A stretch of DNA of 5,000 nt, taken from DATLZM01 sp035559315. GTDB lineage: Bacteria; Actinomycetota; UBA4738; HRBIN12. The notes below the pieces were generated by a model. It had not been told where the DNA came from. It saw only the letters and a list, made by a program, of their open reading frames with translations, and made no database searches. The translations under genes were made by a program, and so were the position numbers. The stretch spans positions 1 to 5,000 of the forward strand of contig DATMBJ010000074.1 of the NCBI GenBank assembly GCA_035559315.1, given 5' to 3'. Positions 4,401 to 5,000 of this stretch are shown piece by piece (position 1 is the stretch's first letter; the number at the start of each line of letters is the position of its first letter).

Positions 4401-5000
4401 CCCGAGGGCCCCCTCTCCTCCGTCCCCGGCAGCGTGACCCGCAGCATCGTACCCCTCCCTGGGGCCGGTTCCGCCTGGATGCGCCCCCCGTGGGCCTCGA
4501 CGTGGGCCCGGCAGATGAAGAGCCCCAGGCCCGCCCCGGGGACCTCCTCGTAGCCCGGCGGGCGGAACCGGGAGAAGCGCTCGAACACCCGGCCTCGGAT
4601 CTCCGGCGCGATCCCCGGCCCACCGTCCACCACCTCGAGGACCGCGCCCCCGTCCGGGGCCCGGTACGCCCGGACCTCGATCGGCTCGTCGGGCGGGGAG
4701 AACTTGACCGCGTTGTCCACGAGGTGGGCCACGACCTCGGCGAACCTCTCCCGGTCCAGGCGCGCGGTGAGCTCGGGGTCGACGTCGACCGTCACCGGGT
4801 GCCCGCGGAGCTCCGCCCCCCACACGACCTCCTCCACCAGCCGGCCGAGGGGCTCGGGGCGCAGGTCGTAGGCGATGCGGCCGGCGTCGATCCGGAGCGC
4901 GGTCGAGGTCTCCTCCGCGACGAGCTTGAGCCGGGCGGCCTCCTCGTCGATCAGGCGGAAGAACTCCCGGCGCTCGCGGTCGCTCATCGAGTCGTACATC
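4397..5000 (-). CDS. Sensor histidine kinase, C-terminal part (HisKA-type)
   Basis: The last ~201 codons of a sensor kinase that continues past the right edge; its sensor region and the phosphorylated H-box are not visible. An ATG at 4999 exists but lies inside the dimerisation region, so it is not taken as the start. Counting from it, residues 8-40 (RERREFFRLIDEEAARLK ... RIDAG) match the second helix after the H-box in HisKA kinases. The ATPase domain follows: N-box LVDNAVKFSPP (N96), G1 DGGPGI (125-130), F-box VFERF, and G2 GAGLGLFICRAHVEAHGG (155 onwards). All nucleotide-binding motifs look intact. The stop overlaps the start of the regulator gene, so the two form one two-component operon. 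The signal sensed cannot be inferred. Confidence 0.92.
   Translation of the reverse strand, partial: MYDSMSDRERREFFRLIDEEAARLKLVAEETSTALRIDAGRIAYDLRPEPLGRLVEEVVWGAELRGHPVTVDVDPELTARLDRERFAEVVAHLVDNAVKFSPPDEPIEVRAYRAPDGGAVLEVVDGGPGIAPEIRGRVFERFSRFRPPGYEEVPGAGLGLFICRAHVEAHGGRIQAEPAPGRGTMLRVTLPGTEERGPSG

Noticed and set aside
3318..4553. Long + strand open frame of 411 codons opposite the two-component genes
   Set aside because: It is antisense to intact receiver, HTH and ATPase motifs, and its His/Leu/Asp-rich sequence mirrors the opposite-strand codons.
4401..4823. N-terminal extension of the response regulator frame
   Set aside because: It is a shadow of the kinase ATPase domain. The receiver starts properly just after the GTG at 4400.
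4997..4999. ATG near the right edge as the kinase start
   Set aside because: It would remove the H-box and half of the dimerisation domain; the gene almost certainly continues past base 5000.

Overview
The window is very GC-rich throughout, with strongly G/C-biased third codon positions. Nearly all of it is coding and the genes are tightly packed. This fits a high-GC bacterium, most likely an actinobacterium, but no 16S rRNA or other lineage marker is present, so the assignment is an inference.

Layout: the left edge (1-222, + strand) is the C-terminal tail of an AMP-forming acyl-CoA synthetase/ligase. Everything else is on the minus strand and is read from right to left. In transcription order it runs: a sensor histidine kinase (4397-5000, its N-terminus beyond the window); a NarL/LuxR-type response regulator (3726-4400); a 193-bp gap full of inverted repeats (3533-3725); a TasA/camelysin-like secreted protein (2939-3532); a 69-bp gap with a strong hairpin (2870-2938); a small secreted or membrane-anchored beta-sandwich protein (2351-2869); a second TasA-like paralogue (1758-2354); a SipW/ER-type signal peptidase I (1168-1761); and a secreted Ig-like repeat protein (219-1175). 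The last four genes overlap by 4-8 bp in series (TGA/GTG, TGA/GTG, TAG/TTG), which points to translational coupling and one transcript. The kinase and regulator overlap in the same way (GTGA).

Functional reading: three of the secreted proteins start with the same signal type, a hydrophobic stretch, then G-(A/G)-G-T, a short A-F-(F/S)-S segment, and a G-N-(S/A)-F motif. This is the signature of clients of the SipW-class (Ser/His) signal peptidase, which is encoded among them. In Bacillus, SipW processes TasA, the matrix fibre subunit, and its partner TapA. By analogy this is a self-contained surface-fibre or extracellular-matrix export operon: two subunit-like paralogues, an accessory protein, a dedicated peptidase and a larger Ig-like surface protein. 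It sits directly downstream of a two-component system that may control it. The fibre function and the regulatory link are inferred; the signal peptides, catalytic motifs and gene overlaps are read from the sequence.

The most notable non-coding material is the cluster of back-to-back perfect inverted repeats between the regulator and the first TasA-like gene, and the 12-bp-stem hairpin just after that gene. These could set the ratio of the major subunit to the downstream genes. No RNA genes, insertion sequences or CRISPR arrays were seen, and no gene-free stretch exceeds 193 bp.
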